NCBI GenBank assembly: GCA_015233055.1 | Contig: JADFYN010000012.1 | Span: 1-33,289, forward strand | Reading direction: 5' to 3' | DNA length: 33,289 bases | DNA from: Deltaproteobacteria bacterium | Lineage (GTDB): Bacteria > Desulfobacterota > JADFXK01 | Shown: positions 9,372 to 20,260 of the stretch, in pieces | Position numbering within the stretch: position 1 is the stretch's first letter | Layout: each line of letters begins with the position of its first letter | The notes under the pieces: generated by a model | Seen by the model: only the letters and a program-made list of their open reading frames with translations | What the model was told of the DNA's origin: nothing | The model's database searches: none | Translations under genes and position numbers: made by a program

Positions 9372-10661
9372 ATGGCCCGTTTTATGCCTGAAATCAAGAC
9401 CACGGAAGAACTGGCCGCGCTGCAATTGGAGGGTCTGAAGTGGACGGTCAACCATGCCTATCATGGTTCCGACTTCTATCGGAAAAAACTGGATGCGGCC
9501 GGGATAAAGCCCGAAGACATCAAGTCATTGGCCGACTTGCCGCGGTTACCGATGACCATGGCCCATGAACTCCAGGGAGATTATCCCTTTCCGTTGCGGG
9601 CCGTTTCCCATGACCGGATTGTCCGGATTCATGCCTCATCCGGCACCACCGGCAAACGTAAGGTTTTTTGTTATACGGCCAAAGACCTCGAAGACTGGAC
9701 CTATTTTTTTGCCCGATGCTACGAGATGGCCGGTTTAACCGTGGAGGACCGCGTCCAGATTGCCGTCGGCTATGGTTTGTGGACGGCTGGAACGGGTTTC
9801 CAGGCCGGTTGCGAGCGATACGGAGCCATGGCCATTCCCATCGGTCCCGGCAATGTGGATCTGCAATGTGAATTCCTGGTGGATTTTCAAACCACGGTGC
9901 TCTGCTGCACGGCCTCCATGGGCCTGTTATTGGCTGAACGAGTGGAAGCTGAGAAACTACGGGACAAAATAAATCTCAAGAAAGTCATCTTCGGCTCAGA
10001 ACGGTCCTCCCAGGCCATGCGAGATAGGATCAAAGTTCTGCTGGGGGTGGAGCATCTGTTTGATATTCCAGGCATGACCGAACTCTATGGGCCGGGGACA
10101 GGCCTGGATTGTCTGAAGCATGAAGGCATCCACTACTGGGCGGACTATTACATTCTCGAAATAATCGATCCTGAAACCTTCCAACCGGTGCCGGAAGGCG
10201 AAACCGGCGAAATGGTCGTGACCACGTTGCGGAAAGAAGCCGCTCCCCTGATCCGGTATCGGACGCGGGACTTGACCAGATTGATCCCCCAGTTATGCTC
10301 CTGTGGTTCCGTCCTGCCCATGCATGGACCGCTTCTCGGCCGGACCGACGATATGATCATCTTCAGGGCGGTGAATATCTATCCCGGACAAATCGACCAC
10401 GTCCTGTCCCGCGTGGCCGGTGTCGGCAGCGAGTACCAGATTCATTTGGAGCGGAAAGATGACGGCAAAGACTATATGACGGTGGCGGTGGAAAGGGCCA
10501 AACAAGGCGATCCTGCCGATGACGGTAACCTCATTAAAGCCGTCTCGACCGGAATCAAAAAGCAGGCCATGGTCAGCGCCGATGTCCGGATTGTCAATTA
10601 TGGGGACTTACCTCGGAGTGAGCGAAAAAGCAAACGTGTCTTTGATCATCGGCCGGATTAG
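9372..10661 (+). CDS. Phenylacetate-CoA ligase-like AMP-forming acyl-CoA ligase (PaaK-like)
   Basis: IHASSGTTGKRKVFCYT, FDIPGMTELYGPG, YRTRDLTRLI, LGRTDDMIIFRAVNIYPGQID. Start at 9372 after ggaggtaa; upstream part of the ORF track is not homologous-looking. Confidence 0.92.
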   Translation: MARFMPEIKTTEELAALQLEGLKWTVNHAYHGSDFYRKKLDAAGIKPEDIKSLADLPRLPMTMAHELQGDYPFPLRAVSHDRIVRIHASSGTTGKRKVFCYTAKDLEDWTYFFARCYEMAGLTVEDRVQIAVGYGLWTAGTGFQAGCERYGAMAIPIGPGNVDLQCEFLVDFQTTVLCCTASMGLLLAERVEAEKLRDKINLKKVIFGSERSSQAMRDRIKVLLGVEHLFDIPGMTELYGPGTGLDCLKHEGIHYWADYYILEIIDPETFQPVPEGETGEMVVTTLRKEAAPLIRYRTRDLTRLIPQLCSCGSVLPMHGPLLGRTDDMIIFRAVNIYPGQIDHVLSRVAGVGSEYQIHLERKDDGKDYMTVAVERAKQGDPADDGNLIKAVSTGIKKQAMVSADVRIVNYGDLPRSERKSKRVFDHRPD

Positions 10662-10788
10662 CCGGGCAGCCGCATCTGATCTGAGGTGATGTTTTGATCT
10701 TCCGGCTGCTCTCCGGCCGGGCCGCGATCTTCTCGACGCAGCATCCGTTCATGGCCTCCCCCAATGAGACCGTCAAGCCACTAGAGAC

Positions 10789-12183
10789 ATGAATATGAGA
10801 ATCACCGAGATAGCCGTCAACGGGCTCTTCGGCCTATTTGACCACCACATTCCGCTGAACTTGAGTGAACGCGTTACCATCATTCACGGGCCAAATGGAT
10901 TTGGGAAGACCGTCTTGTTGCAAATGATTGACGGATTATTCAATTATAATTACGAGATATTTTCCAGGGTCCCGTTCAGTCTCTTTCGAATCAGATTCAA
11001 TGACAAAACTTCGTTGAATGTAAAGAGAAATCGGCCCACATCAGCCGGTGTCGGCCCGGAAATCAAAGCTTATGGATTACAGCCGGAAGATGAATTAATC
11101 GATCTGGCCTCGTTAAGCCTGGAAGGGGTTACGGATTTTGCCGGTGATCTGGAAAATTTGTATCTCGAATTACGGAGGACCGGGCTACCAGGGTGGTTCA
11201 GCACAAAAACGGGTTCGACACCTGATGGTCTGGATAAAACAGGACTATACGTTTGGTGGCTGCTAAAAAGACATCCTCGCTACCCTGACTGGCTGGCCAT
11301 TATCCGCTCGGTTAATCCAGTTTGTTTGATAAATCGTGACCAATTGACGGCCTACCAACAGCCGGTGATGGACCCATGGTCAGGACCAGGCCAGGGCCCG
11401 ATGGGAGGCCCAGGTCTGACCGGCAGTTCGACGCCACTGCTGAATAAATATCCGGCCGTACCTGAATACGCCAGACAATTATCTGCTAACATCAACAAAA
11501 TATTGGCTGATTCAACCCAGTTATCTATGAGTCTGGACAGCACTTACCCGAAACGTCTGATTGGCGATTTGCGGGAGAAGAAATGGGCGGGAGTTAACGA
11601 AGGCGAACTACGTCGAGAACTGAGTGAGCTAGACAAGAAGAGGGCCCGCCTGGCCGCGGCGGGGTTTATGGACAAGCAACAGGACTCCGTCGAGATCCCC
11701 AACCAACCTGTGGGCCGGGAGACATTACATGTACTCATGACTTATGTGTCGGATGTTAAACAAAAGCTGGGTATTTTTGAGGAGATGCTTAAAAAAATTG
11801 AATTGTTGAAGCGAATTATCAACAAATATTTTTATGGCAAGGAATTAATTATCGACAGGCAAGAAGGGTTTGTCTTCATGATGCCCGATGGCCACAGGTT
11901 GCCGTTGAGCGGGCTGTCGTCGGGCGAGCAACACCTCCTGGTCCTGGTCTATAAACTTCTTTTTGAGGTGGAGACTGACAGCCTGGTAATGATAGATGAG
12001 CCTGAGACATCCTTACACCTTGCCTGGCAACAGAAGTTTTTGGACGATCTAATGGATATTACCGGGTTAGTTGGATTCGATTGCTTGATTGCCACGCATT
12101 CACCAGATATCATTAGCGATCATTGGGGGTTGACGGTGGCTATGGAAGCTCGTAAAAACCAGGCGGAAGCAAGACCGGCATGA
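10789..12183 (+). CDS. AAA family ATPase, AriA-like component of a PARIS-like defence module
   Basis: Walker A GPNGFGKT, signature LSSGEQHLLVLV, Walker B SLVMIDEPETSLH, H-loop ATHSPDII; coupled to a DUF4435-type gene. Confidence 0.75.
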   Translation: MNMRITEIAVNGLFGLFDHHIPLNLSERVTIIHGPNGFGKTVLLQMIDGLFNYNYEIFSRVPFSLFRIRFNDKTSLNVKRNRPTSAGVGPEIKAYGLQPEDELIDLASLSLEGVTDFAGDLENLYLELRRTGLPGWFSTKTGSTPDGLDKTGLYVWWLLKRHPRYPDWLAIIRSVNPVCLINRDQLTAYQQPVMDPWSGPGQGPMGGPGLTGSSTPLLNKYPAVPEYARQLSANINKILADSTQLSMSLDSTYPKRLIGDLREKKWAGVNEGELRRELSELDKKRARLAAAGFMDKQQDSVEIPNQPVGRETLHVLMTYVSDVKQKLGIFEEMLKKIELLKRIINKYFYGKELIIDRQEGFVFMMPDGHRLPLSGLSSGEQHLLVLVYKLLFEVETDSLVMIDEPETSLHLAWQQKFLDDLMDITGLVGFDCLIATHSPDIISDHWGLTVAMEARKNQAEARPA

Positions 12184-13109
12184 AAGATTTCATTACCCCG
12201 AGGCGAACCGCCAACGCCATACTCATGCTCAGGGCGCACGCTCAATATCGAAGTAAGAGCTTTCTTGTCGTTGAGGGGCCGACCGATCGTGATATTTTTG
12301 ACCGGCTCATCGACCAAAACAATTGTGATATCAAGGTGGCCTCTGGAAAAGATAACGTGATCATGGTGCTTAAGGAACTCCAAAAAGGAAAGGACAGGTT
12401 CGAGGGAGTCTTGGGCGTGATTGATACGGATTTCTGGATGCTGAATGGGACGGCGTCACCGGTTGACAACCTTTTCCTGACTGATACCCATGACCTGGAG
12501 ACGATGATTATTTCATCTCCGGCACTGGAAGAAGTGGTGCGGGACTACTCCCCTCCGGACTGTGTTCTGTCGCCTGAAGAGATGACTGCGATCATCCGAG
12601 GGACACTGATAAGTATCGGAAAAGACATCGGCTATCTACGGTGGTTGAACGATACGGAGTCTTTGGGATTAAGGTTTGAAGGGTTGCCGATCACCGACTT
12701 TGTCGAACCGATGACGCAGGTGATAGACATCGCCGGGCTGACATCGGCGACAAGAGTCGGCGGAAACGGAGATTCATTAGAAGAAGCTGTTATTAAACAT
12801 AAATTTTGTGAATTGCAGGAGGTGGCGGCGGATCCCTGGCAGCTTTGTCAAGGGCATGATCTTATGTCTCTATTAGAGATTTTCCTACCGTTGATTATAG
12901 AAGAGAATTGTGGCGACGATACCGCAGCCGGGCCCTCTGGTCAATTCGCCTCAGCAGAAATATCCCAAAGTCTTTTGGCCGCTTTTGGACCCGGGCTTTT
13001 CGCTGAAACCAAACTGCATGCTTCGATCCAAAAATGGGAAGAGGAGAATCACCCATATCTTGTATTGTCAGATGGGGCACCCCGTTCAGTTTTGGAAATC
13101 AGGATTTGA
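12180..13109 (+). CDS. DUF4435 (TOPRIM-like) protein, AriB-like component of a PARIS-like defence module
   Basis: ATGA overlap with the ATPase; FLVVEGPTDRDIFDRL, LGVIDTDFW, NLFLTDTHDLETMII match the DUF4435 pattern (E, DxD, THDLE). Confidence 0.75.
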   Translation: MKDFITPRRTANAILMLRAHAQYRSKSFLVVEGPTDRDIFDRLIDQNNCDIKVASGKDNVIMVLKELQKGKDRFEGVLGVIDTDFWMLNGTASPVDNLFLTDTHDLETMIISSPALEEVVRDYSPPDCVLSPEEMTAIIRGTLISIGKDIGYLRWLNDTESLGLRFEGLPITDFVEPMTQVIDIAGLTSATRVGGNGDSLEEAVIKHKFCELQEVAADPWQLCQGHDLMSLLEIFLPLIIEENCGDDTAAGPSGQFASAEISQSLLAAFGPGLFAETKLHASIQKWEEENHPYLVLSDGAPRSVLEIRI

Positions 13110-13221
13110 TCTTGTTTGCTGTGGCCGATATCAGCCACGAAAAAGGCCGGCGGATTGTCCGGACTAACAAACCTGGTGTGCCGACCGGCTGGTTTGGACT
13201 GTGTGGCCCATCATGACATGC

Positions 13222-14922
13222 TTAGCAGGTGGACACCTCCGTCCGGTTTCGTCCGAGATGCTTGGCCGAGAGCATGGCTTGATCTGCTCGTCCGATAGCA
13301 TCTCCGATTTCGTCATCGGGCTTGATACAACCTACGCCCAGGCAGATGGTCACCGGGACGCTCGCGGCGCCAAATTGGAAATCTATCAAAAAAATCATTT
13401 TTCTAATTTTTTCGGCGACGATATATCCTTCCTGGAGGGAGGTTTCCGGTAATACAATGACAAATTCGTCTCCTCCAAAGCGGGCAAAAAAATCCACCTC
13501 CCGGACATGTTCTTTCACCACTTCGCAGAGCTCTTTCAATATTTGGTCACCATTCAGGTGGCCGTACTTGTCATTTATGGCTTTGAAATTATCGACATCA
13601 AACATGAGCAGAGTGCACGGCCGGCCATACCGCTGATGCCGAATGATCTCGTCATTCACCCGCCGGTTCAAGGCGCGGCGGTTGGGGATTTGAGTCAGGT
13701 CATCCATTTCCGCCTTGCCTTTGGCTTCCTCAAATTCACGTCTGACCTCCGTAAATTTCTTCTGCAAACTATGGACGCTTTCTTCCAATTCAATAAACTT
13801 ATTCTTCTCTTGCGTGCGCTTTTTTCTAATGGTGGCCCTGATCAGGTCGAGACCCTTGATCGTCATATCTTTTAGCTCGGAAGGCGCCAGTCTCTTATCC
13901 AGATTTTCTCTGATACTGATTACTTCACTCCTGATAATCCGATTTAAGGCCAGGCCGTTCTCCAACGCACCTCTTTCCTTATCTAACAATTCATCAACAA
14001 ATTCTTGCTCCAATTCAAGCAGCCGATCTAATATCTCGTGCAACATCTTGGTTGTTTCTTCGTTCCTGCGGGTGTACTCTTTGATCAGCCTGGTGATCAA
14101 CCTCTTATAGTTGACTATATCGTTTAGATTAAAGTCAGTTAGCAATTCCGAAATAAAATGATCGAGCCGCTGATTGAATTCAGATTCATTCTCAGAATAG
14201 AGCTGGTTGATTATGCCCATCAGCAATTCTTGGAACTCGCCCTGCAATTTTTCCCGCGAGACTATAATCCGGGATAGGACTCTTTCGGCCATCGCATGGC
14301 TGATCCCTGAAAATTCCAGGCCATATATACATGGATGATCCGCTCTGTCATCCTTATGAACTACAGTGGCCTCAAGCTCGACATTCTGCTCGGCTGAATA
14401 AGGAATAGACAAAAATACCAGTTGGTTGATACTTAGGAACACATCCGTACTGATTTTGCAACCGGTTTTGCTCATGTCACGTACTATGGCGGTGAAAGGG
14501 CCGGCCGGACCGTCTTGGTCGCTGGACCGAATAGACAATCCAGCACTTATGCGGACTTCAAAGCGCCGATGGCGTCTTTTGTCCATCCGTTGGATATGAA
14601 TAGGAAAGGTCAAGAAAATGATCGGAGCAGGCGACAGAGTCGAACTAATGATCCGGCATTTGAACCCCAACAAGGTCTCGTCATCCAACAATCTGACGAT
14701 GTAATTATCGCTTCCGGCTAATGAGGTGATGAGGGCGCCCTGGACCGTGGGCGTATCAACGGCCAAATAGACACCCTTCTTGGCTCCCACAATAACTGAT
14801 CGACCGCCGATTCTCTTACCATCTCGGCCAATGGTTTCAATAAGAACTTTGGCCTCTAACGAAGGGAGGAAGCCGTCTTCCTTTGACTGTTCGGTTATCA
14901 TATTCATGTTTTTTCTATCCAT
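13222..14922 (-). CDS. YcgR-like/PilZ domain protein with C-terminal GGDEF diguanylate cyclase domain
   Basis: PilZ RRHRRFEVR ... DMSKTGC; GGDEF active site FFARFGGDEFVIVLPE with upstream I-site-like REVD. Confidence 0.88.
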   Translation of the reverse strand: MDRKNMNMITEQSKEDGFLPSLEAKVLIETIGRDGKRIGGRSVIVGAKKGVYLAVDTPTVQGALITSLAGSDNYIVRLLDDETLLGFKCRIISSTLSPAPIIFLTFPIHIQRMDKRRHRRFEVRISAGLSIRSSDQDGPAGPFTAIVRDMSKTGCKISTDVFLSINQLVFLSIPYSAEQNVELEATVVHKDDRADHPCIYGLEFSGISHAMAERVLSRIIVSREKLQGEFQELLMGIINQLYSENESEFNQRLDHFISELLTDFNLNDIVNYKRLITRLIKEYTRRNEETTKMLHEILDRLLELEQEFVDELLDKERGALENGLALNRIIRSEVISIRENLDKRLAPSELKDMTIKGLDLIRATIRKKRTQEKNKFIELEESVHSLQKKFTEVRREFEEAKGKAEMDDLTQIPNRRALNRRVNDEIIRHQRYGRPCTLLMFDVDNFKAINDKYGHLNGDQILKELCEVVKEHVREVDFFARFGGDEFVIVLPETSLQEGYIVAEKIRKMIFLIDFQFGAASVPVTICLGVGCIKPDDEIGDAIGRADQAMLSAKHLGRNRTEVSTC

Positions 14923-15001
14923 TGGCCATCCTTATAGCTCTGGAGACCAGAGATTTCTTCATCGTCAAACATCAAACCGACAGCATAGCGCGAGAAACAA
15001 A

Positions 15002-15037
15002 AAAACGCAAAGAAATTTAATTATTCCTTTGCGTTTT
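15002..15037 (-). terminator. Intrinsic terminator downstream of lon
   Basis: 11-bp perfect stem aaaacgcaaag (15002-15012) / ctttgcgtttt (15027-15037), followed on the minus strand by a T-rich tract. Confidence 0.75.
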
Positions 15038-15100
15038 CTCGGGTTTTCGATTGTAACGAATAATTCCGGGAAATATCGACTCAAGCTGGGGCACCAGACA

Positions 15101-17548
15101 TCAATGAGTCCTTATCTCCGGAGAGGGAATTATATTTTCAAGCTGAAATAGGCTAAATGGTTCCGGCATAGGGTTAATGAACAACTCGTCGGGGTGATTT
15201 AGGGCCAGGGCTTCCCTTAATACCTGATCCATATGATCTACGGGAACAATGTTCATTGATCTCAAGATGTTATTTGGTATATCCTTAAGGTCTTTTTCGT
15301 TTTCTTTGGGAATGATGACCGTCTTAACGCCGGCCCGGTTGGCTGCGATCATTTTTTCCTTTAACCCACCAATCGGCAGCACCCGGCCGCGCAAGGTAAT
15401 CTCGCCGGTCATGGCAACATCGTTTTTGACCGGTTTTTTGAGCAGGGCGGAGACAATGGACGTGCCGATAGTGATTCCGGCCGATGGACCATCTTTAGGG
15501 ATAGCCCCTTCAGGGACATGGATATGAATGTCCACCTTTTGATAGAAATCCAAAGGCAGGCCGATACTGTTGGCCCGAGACCGGACGTAACTCATGGCCG
15601 CCTGAGCGGACTCTTGCATCACCTCGCCTAGTTTGCCGGTGATGATTAATCTGCCTTTGCCCGGCATTAAGACCACTTCAGTTTGGAGCAGTTCACCGCC
15701 CACTTCCGTCCAGGCCAATCCGGTGGTGAGCCCGACTTCATTCTTTTCTTCCGTCTTTCCATACCTGTATTTCTGCACGCCCAAATACTTGGCAATGGAG
15801 GAAGAAGACACCTTCATGAGCTTGTCGGTCCCCGACTTAAGAACTTCTTTGGCCACCTTGCGGCAAACAGAGGCTATTTCCCGTTCCAGGTTTCTGACTC
15901 CGGATTCTTTTGTGTATTCCCTGACAATGCTCAGGATGGCATTATCGGAAAACTCTATTTGTTCTGGTTTAAGGCCGTTGGCGTTTTGTTGTTTTCGGAG
16001 CAGGAACTGTTTGGCAATATTTAGTTTTTCATCTTCCGTGTACCCGGGCAGGCGAATGATTTCCATCCGATCCTGGAGCGGCAGGGGAATGGAGTAGAGA
16101 GTGTTGGCTGTAGTAATGAACATGATATCGGACAGGTCATAGTCGACGTCCATATAATGATCATTGAAGGCCATATTTTGTTCCGGATCCAATACCTCAA
16201 GCAAAGCGGCCGCGGGGTCGCCACGGAAATCGGTACTCATTTTGTCTACTTCATCGAGGCAAAACACCGGATTATTTGTCTTAACCTTACGCAATGACTG
16301 AATAATCTTCCCAGGCATGGCGCCTATGTAGGTCCTTCTATGGCCTCTGATTTCAGCCTCGTCGCGGACACCACCCAGTGATAACCGGATGAAGCTCCGC
16401 CCTGTGGCTCTGGCCACCGATTTGGCGATAGAGGTCTTGCCCACTCCAGGAGGCCCGACCAGGCACAAGATGGGCCCGCGAACCTTTTTAACCAGCGATT
16501 GAACGGCCAGGTACTCGGATATCCGCTCTTTCGGTTTTTTCAAACCATAATGATCCTCATCTAAGATTCTCTCGGCCTCGTTGATGTCGATCTTGGTCCG
16601 GGACAGGTTATACCACGGTAAAGCCAACAACCAGTCGATATAATTCCTGACCACAGTGGCTTCGGCCGACATGGGGGACATCAATTTCAGCTTTTTGAAC
16701 TCATTGCGAATCTTGGCGGCGGCTTCCTTAGACATTCTCTTACGGTTAATCTTTGTTTCTAACTCTTTTAGTTCACTCTTGAAGTCGTCCTTTTCCCCCA
16801 TCTCCTTCTGGATAGCCCGCATTTGTTCGTTAAGATAATAGTCCTTTTGGGTCTTTTCCATTTGCTTCTTGACCCGACTTTTTATGCGGTGTTCAATCTG
16901 GAGAATTTCGATTTCTGAGCGCATCAGGGCATACAGCTTTTCTAACCGGGCGCTGGGATCGGCAAGCTCCAACAGTTTTTGTTTCTCTTCTATTTTTACC
17001 CCCAGGTGGGCCGCGATGATATCCGCCAACCGGGAAGGATCGTTGATGCTTTCTATGGACTGGACTACTTCGTGCGGTATTTTCTTGTTTATTTTGGCAT
17101 AGGCTTCAAAGGTGGAGTTAATGCTCCGCAGCAAAGCCTTCAGTTCCAGGTCGTTTTTAAATTCATGAGCCAGCCGCTCTACCTCGACCAAAAAAAAGTC
17201 GGGGTTGGGAATAAAATGCTGGATACCGGCCCGTCTCTTTCCCTCGATCAAAGCCTTGACCGTGCCATCCGGGAGCCGGAGTAACTGGAGGATCGTCCCC
17301 AGGGTGCCGATATGGTGGATATCCTTTTCTTGAGGAATATCTGTCTTGGCGTCTATCTGGGTGGCCAGGAAGACGGTTCTGTCTTTGGTCATGGCATTTT
17401 CAAGGGCTTTGATGGACTTCTCGCGGCCAATAAATAACGGCGCCACCATGTGGGGGAAAATGACGATATCCCGGAGCGGCAGAAGAGGGACGGTGAGTCT
17501 ATTAATTCCAAGAAGATCCAAGTTTTTTTTCCTCGTTAAATTAAACAT
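15101..17548 (-). CDS. lon: ATP-dependent protease Lon
   Basis: [53 protein letters not shown] and catalytic [14 protein letters not shown]. Confidence 0.98.
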   Translation of the reverse strand: MFNLTRKKNLDLLGINRLTVPLLPLRDIVIFPHMVAPLFIGREKSIKALENAMTKDRTVFLATQIDAKTDIPQEKDIHHIGTLGTILQLLRLPDGTVKALIEGKRRAGIQHFIPNPDFFLVEVERLAHEFKNDLELKALLRSINSTFEAYAKINKKIPHEVVQSIESINDPSRLADIIAAHLGVKIEEKQKLLELADPSARLEKLYALMRSEIEILQIEHRIKSRVKKQMEKTQKDYYLNEQMRAIQKEMGEKDDFKSELKELETKINRKRMSKEAAAKIRNEFKKLKLMSPMSAEATVVRNYIDWLLALPWYNLSRTKIDINEAERILDEDHYGLKKPKERISEYLAVQSLVKKVRGPILCLVGPPGVGKTSIAKSVARATGRSFIRLSLGGVRDEAEIRGHRRTYIGAMPGKIIQSLRKVKTNNPVFCLDEVDKMSTDFRGDPAAALLEVLDPEQNMAFNDHYMDVDYDLSDIMFITTANTLYSIPLPLQDRMEIIRLPGYTEDEKLNIAKQFLLRKQQNANGLKPEQIEFSDNAILSIVREYTKESGVRNLEREIASVCRKVAKEVLKSGTDKLMKVSSSSIAKYLGVQKYRYGKTEEKNEVGLTTGLAWTEVGGELLQTEVVLMPGKGRLIITGKLGEVMQESAQAAMSYVRSRANSIGLPLDFYQKVDIHIHVPEGAIPKDGPSAGITIGTSIVSALLKKPVKNDVAMTGEITLRGRVLPIGGLKEKMIAANRAGVKTVIIPKENEKDLKDIPNNILRSMNIVPVDHMDQVLREALALNHPDELFINPMPEPFSLFQLENIIPSPEIRTH

Positions 17549-18120
17549 GGCGATGTGTTCTACCTCGATTACAGTTAGGGGTATCCGGTTTCGTCGGAAA
17601 CATTACAGCCTCAGTCAAACGACTATATCTCGGAGATAATGGCTAAGTAGTCCGGCAGGTAGCAAGCGATGCTCGGGCCATAGCGGCAAGGGCGAGATTT
17701 TCCTCGGGTATTATTCCTTCTGGAGGAACATCAACCCTGGTGCTATCATCCGTACCTCCCATCGCTCAGTCGTGTTCCGGTCCGGATGGTAACATGATCC
17801 CCAGTCCTAAGCCTGAGTCATGGAAATAAATTGGAATTATTTTAAATTAAAGCAATATCCGGTTGGGTGCCGGTCAGCGCCTGAAAGGTCAATAGTCAAA
17901 AATTGCCGGTAGAAGTTCTTTCCGGTGGAGGCCCTGACCGTGTTTATCAAGTTAATCACTCACTGGCCCTTTGTAAATGGGGAGGGTATAATTCGAGGGC
18001 GTATTTATCTTGTAACATATTCTATCTATCAGTCATTTCAGTTTGCGGAGAGGCAAAATCGGCTCTTCTTCGTCTCTGTCTTCGTGTTTATATTCTCCGC
18101 TGATCCAGTTAAAAAGCAAA

Positions 18121-18230
18121 ACCGTAAAGGACACGGAGGTTTCGCAGAGAGTCTAGGGCGCTTTTGAGTGGTTTATTCATCACGTCAAAACCGCTGCGGC
18201 ATCTCTTAATGCTCTGCGTCCTTTACGGCT
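18121..18230. repeat. Inverted-repeat element between clpX and lon
   Basis: accgtaaaggacacggag (18121-18138) is an imperfect reverse complement of ctctgcgtcctttacggct (18212-18230). Confidence 0.6.
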
Positions 18231-18324
18231 TGCCTATTTTCAAAATGCTGGAAGTCGACATGGGACAACCGCCGGTCATCGTCAGCCGATGTGTCGGTCG
18301 GTTGAACCGGCCATCTCGACCGGG

Positions 18325-19578
18325 TTAGGCGTATTCCGCCTTATTTTCATACAACAAAATCGGAGATTCACGGTTTAAGATCACTTCTTCACTGATCACG
18401 CATTCCCGGACGTTTTCCATCGAGGGAATCTCGTACATGATGTCGAGCATGGCGCTTTCCAAGATGGCGCGCAAACCACGGGCTCCCGTTTTTCTTTTCA
18501 GAGCCTCTTTAGCCACGGCGTGCATGGCCCCTTCGGTGAACTTTAGGTCAACGTTTTCAAATTCAAACAGTTTTTGATACTGTCGAATGATGGCGTTGCG
18601 TGGCTCAGTCAGGATGCGGATCAGGGCCTCTTCGGTTAGTTCGTCTAACGTGGCCACGATAGGTAACCGTCCGACAAATTCAGGAATCAGGCCGTATTTG
18701 AGGAGATCTTCCGGCTGCACCTTCTTGATGGTCTCGCCGTATTTCGCCTTGCTTTTACTAACGATATCGGCCCCAAAGCCCATCGTTTTGACACCGGTGC
18801 GGGCCCTGATGATATCCTCTAAGCCGTTGAAGGCGCCACCGCAGATGAACAATATGTTGGTTGTGTCAACCTTGAGAAACTCTTGTTGCGGATGCTTTCG
18901 CCCACCCTTGGGAGGGACGCTGGCCATGGTTCCTTCAATGATTTTAAGTAACGCCTGCTGCACCCCTTCGCCGGATACGTCGCGCGTGATTGAGGGGTTA
19001 TCGCTTTTCTTGGCGATTTTGTCTATCTCGTCAATGTAGACAATCCCCTTAGATGTTTTTTCGAGGTCATAATCCGCTCGTTGGAGGAGATTCAGGATGA
19101 TGTTTTCCACATCCTCTCCCACATAGCCCGCCTCGGTCAAAGTGGTCGCATCGGCAATGGTGAAAGGTACGTTAAGTATCTTGGCCAGCGTTTGGGCCAG
19201 CAAAGTTTTGCCGGACCCGGTGGGGCCGATAAGCAAGATGTTGCTTTTCTGGATTTCGATTCCATCGAGATCAACTTTGGATTCAATCCGTTTGTAATGG
19301 TTGTGGACCGCTACGGCCAATATTTTTTTGGCTTCTTCTTGTTCAATCACATACTCGTCTATAATCTTCTTGATTTCCATCGGCTTGGGTACAGAGGATT
19401 TAGACTTGTCCGATTCTTCTTTTTCGTATTCCTCAGCGATGATCTCGTTACATAGTTCGATGCATTCATCACAAATATAGACAGACGGGCCGGCAATGAG
19501 TTTTTTCACCTCATCTTGGCTCTTGCCGCAAAAGGAACACAGCAGATCGGTCGTTTTTCCGTTTTTGTCCTTTGGCAT
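18325..19578 (-). CDS. clpX: ATP-dependent Clp protease ATP-binding subunit ClpX
   Basis: [32 protein letters not shown] zinc finger; [15 protein letters not shown]. Start set at MPKDKNG (19578) with a gggag RBS. Confidence 0.97.
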   Translation of the reverse strand: MPKDKNGKTTDLLCSFCGKSQDEVKKLIAGPSVYICDECIELCNEIIAEEYEKEESDKSKSSVPKPMEIKKIIDEYVIEQEEAKKILAVAVHNHYKRIESKVDLDGIEIQKSNILLIGPTGSGKTLLAQTLAKILNVPFTIADATTLTEAGYVGEDVENIILNLLQRADYDLEKTSKGIVYIDEIDKIAKKSDNPSITRDVSGEGVQQALLKIIEGTMASVPPKGGRKHPQQEFLKVDTTNILFICGGAFNGLEDIIRARTGVKTMGFGADIVSKSKAKYGETIKKVQPEDLLKYGLIPEFVGRLPIVATLDELTEEALIRILTEPRNAIIRQYQKLFEFENVDLKFTEGAMHAVAKEALKRKTGARGLRAILESAMLDIMYEIPSMENVRECVISEEVILNRESPILLYENKAEYA

Positions 19579-19627
19579 TAATTTTCTCCCAAAGCTACCC
19601 TGTTGACCTGGGATGATTGTTGTCGTT

Positions 19628-20233
19628 TCACACCAACGAGGGCCCGGTAAGGCCTCGTCTCGCAAAAACTTCGTCTATAATCCCGTATGCCTTAGCTTCC
19701 TCACCGGTCATAAAAAAATCCCGGTCAGTATCATGTTCTACTTTTTCTAAGGTTTGTCCGGTATGCTTGACCATGATGTTGTTCAGCATCCGGCGCATTC
19801 TGATGATTTCCTTGGCCTGGATGTCAATATCAGTCGCCTGACCTTGGACTCCGCCCAGGGGTTGATGGATCAGGATCCGGGAATGGGGTAGGGCATATCT
19901 CTTGCCTTTTTCACCGGCTGCGAGAAGCAACGCCGCCATGCTGGCTGCCTGGCCCATGCACAGGGTCGAAACCTGGGGTTTAATATACTGCATGGTATCG
20001 TAAATGGCCATTCCGGAAGTTACCACGCCGCCAGGTGAGTTAATATAAAAGTTGATATCTTTGTCTGGATCTTCCGATTCCAGAAACAGCAACTGGGCGA
20101 TGATCAGGTTGGCCACCTGGTCGTCGATCGGGGTACCCAAAAAGATGATTCTGTCTTTTAGCAGCCTGGAGAAAATATCGTAGGCTCTTTCGCCTCGGCT
20201 ACTTTGTTCCACTACGATGGGAATCAGATTCAT
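19628..20233 (-). CDS. clpP: ATP-dependent Clp protease proteolytic subunit ClpP
   Basis: [70 protein letters not shown]. Confidence 0.98.
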   Translation of the reverse strand: MNLIPIVVEQSSRGERAYDIFSRLLKDRIIFLGTPIDDQVANLIIAQLLFLESEDPDKDINFYINSPGGVVTSGMAIYDTMQYIKPQVSTLCMGQAASMAALLLAAGEKGKRYALPHSRILIHQPLGGVQGQATDIDIQAKEIIRMRRMLNNIMVKHTGQTLEKVEHDTDRDFFMTGEEAKAYGIIDEVFARRGLTGPSLV

Positions 20234-20260
20234 GCGTTTTCCTGTCTCGCCTCCATTCGC

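Noticed and set aside
10661-10788. Strong terminator between the ligase and the PARIS-like module
   Set aside because: A gccgggcagccg / cggctgctctccggc pairing exists but the loop is long and no T tract follows, so it was not called.
13507-14110. Plus-strand ORFs 13507-13875 and 13715-14110
   Set aside because: Antisense to the PilZ-GGDEF gene with no family motifs.
15249-16097. Plus-strand ORFs within lon
   Set aside because: Antisense to a clear Lon protease; low-complexity Ser/Phe-rich translations.
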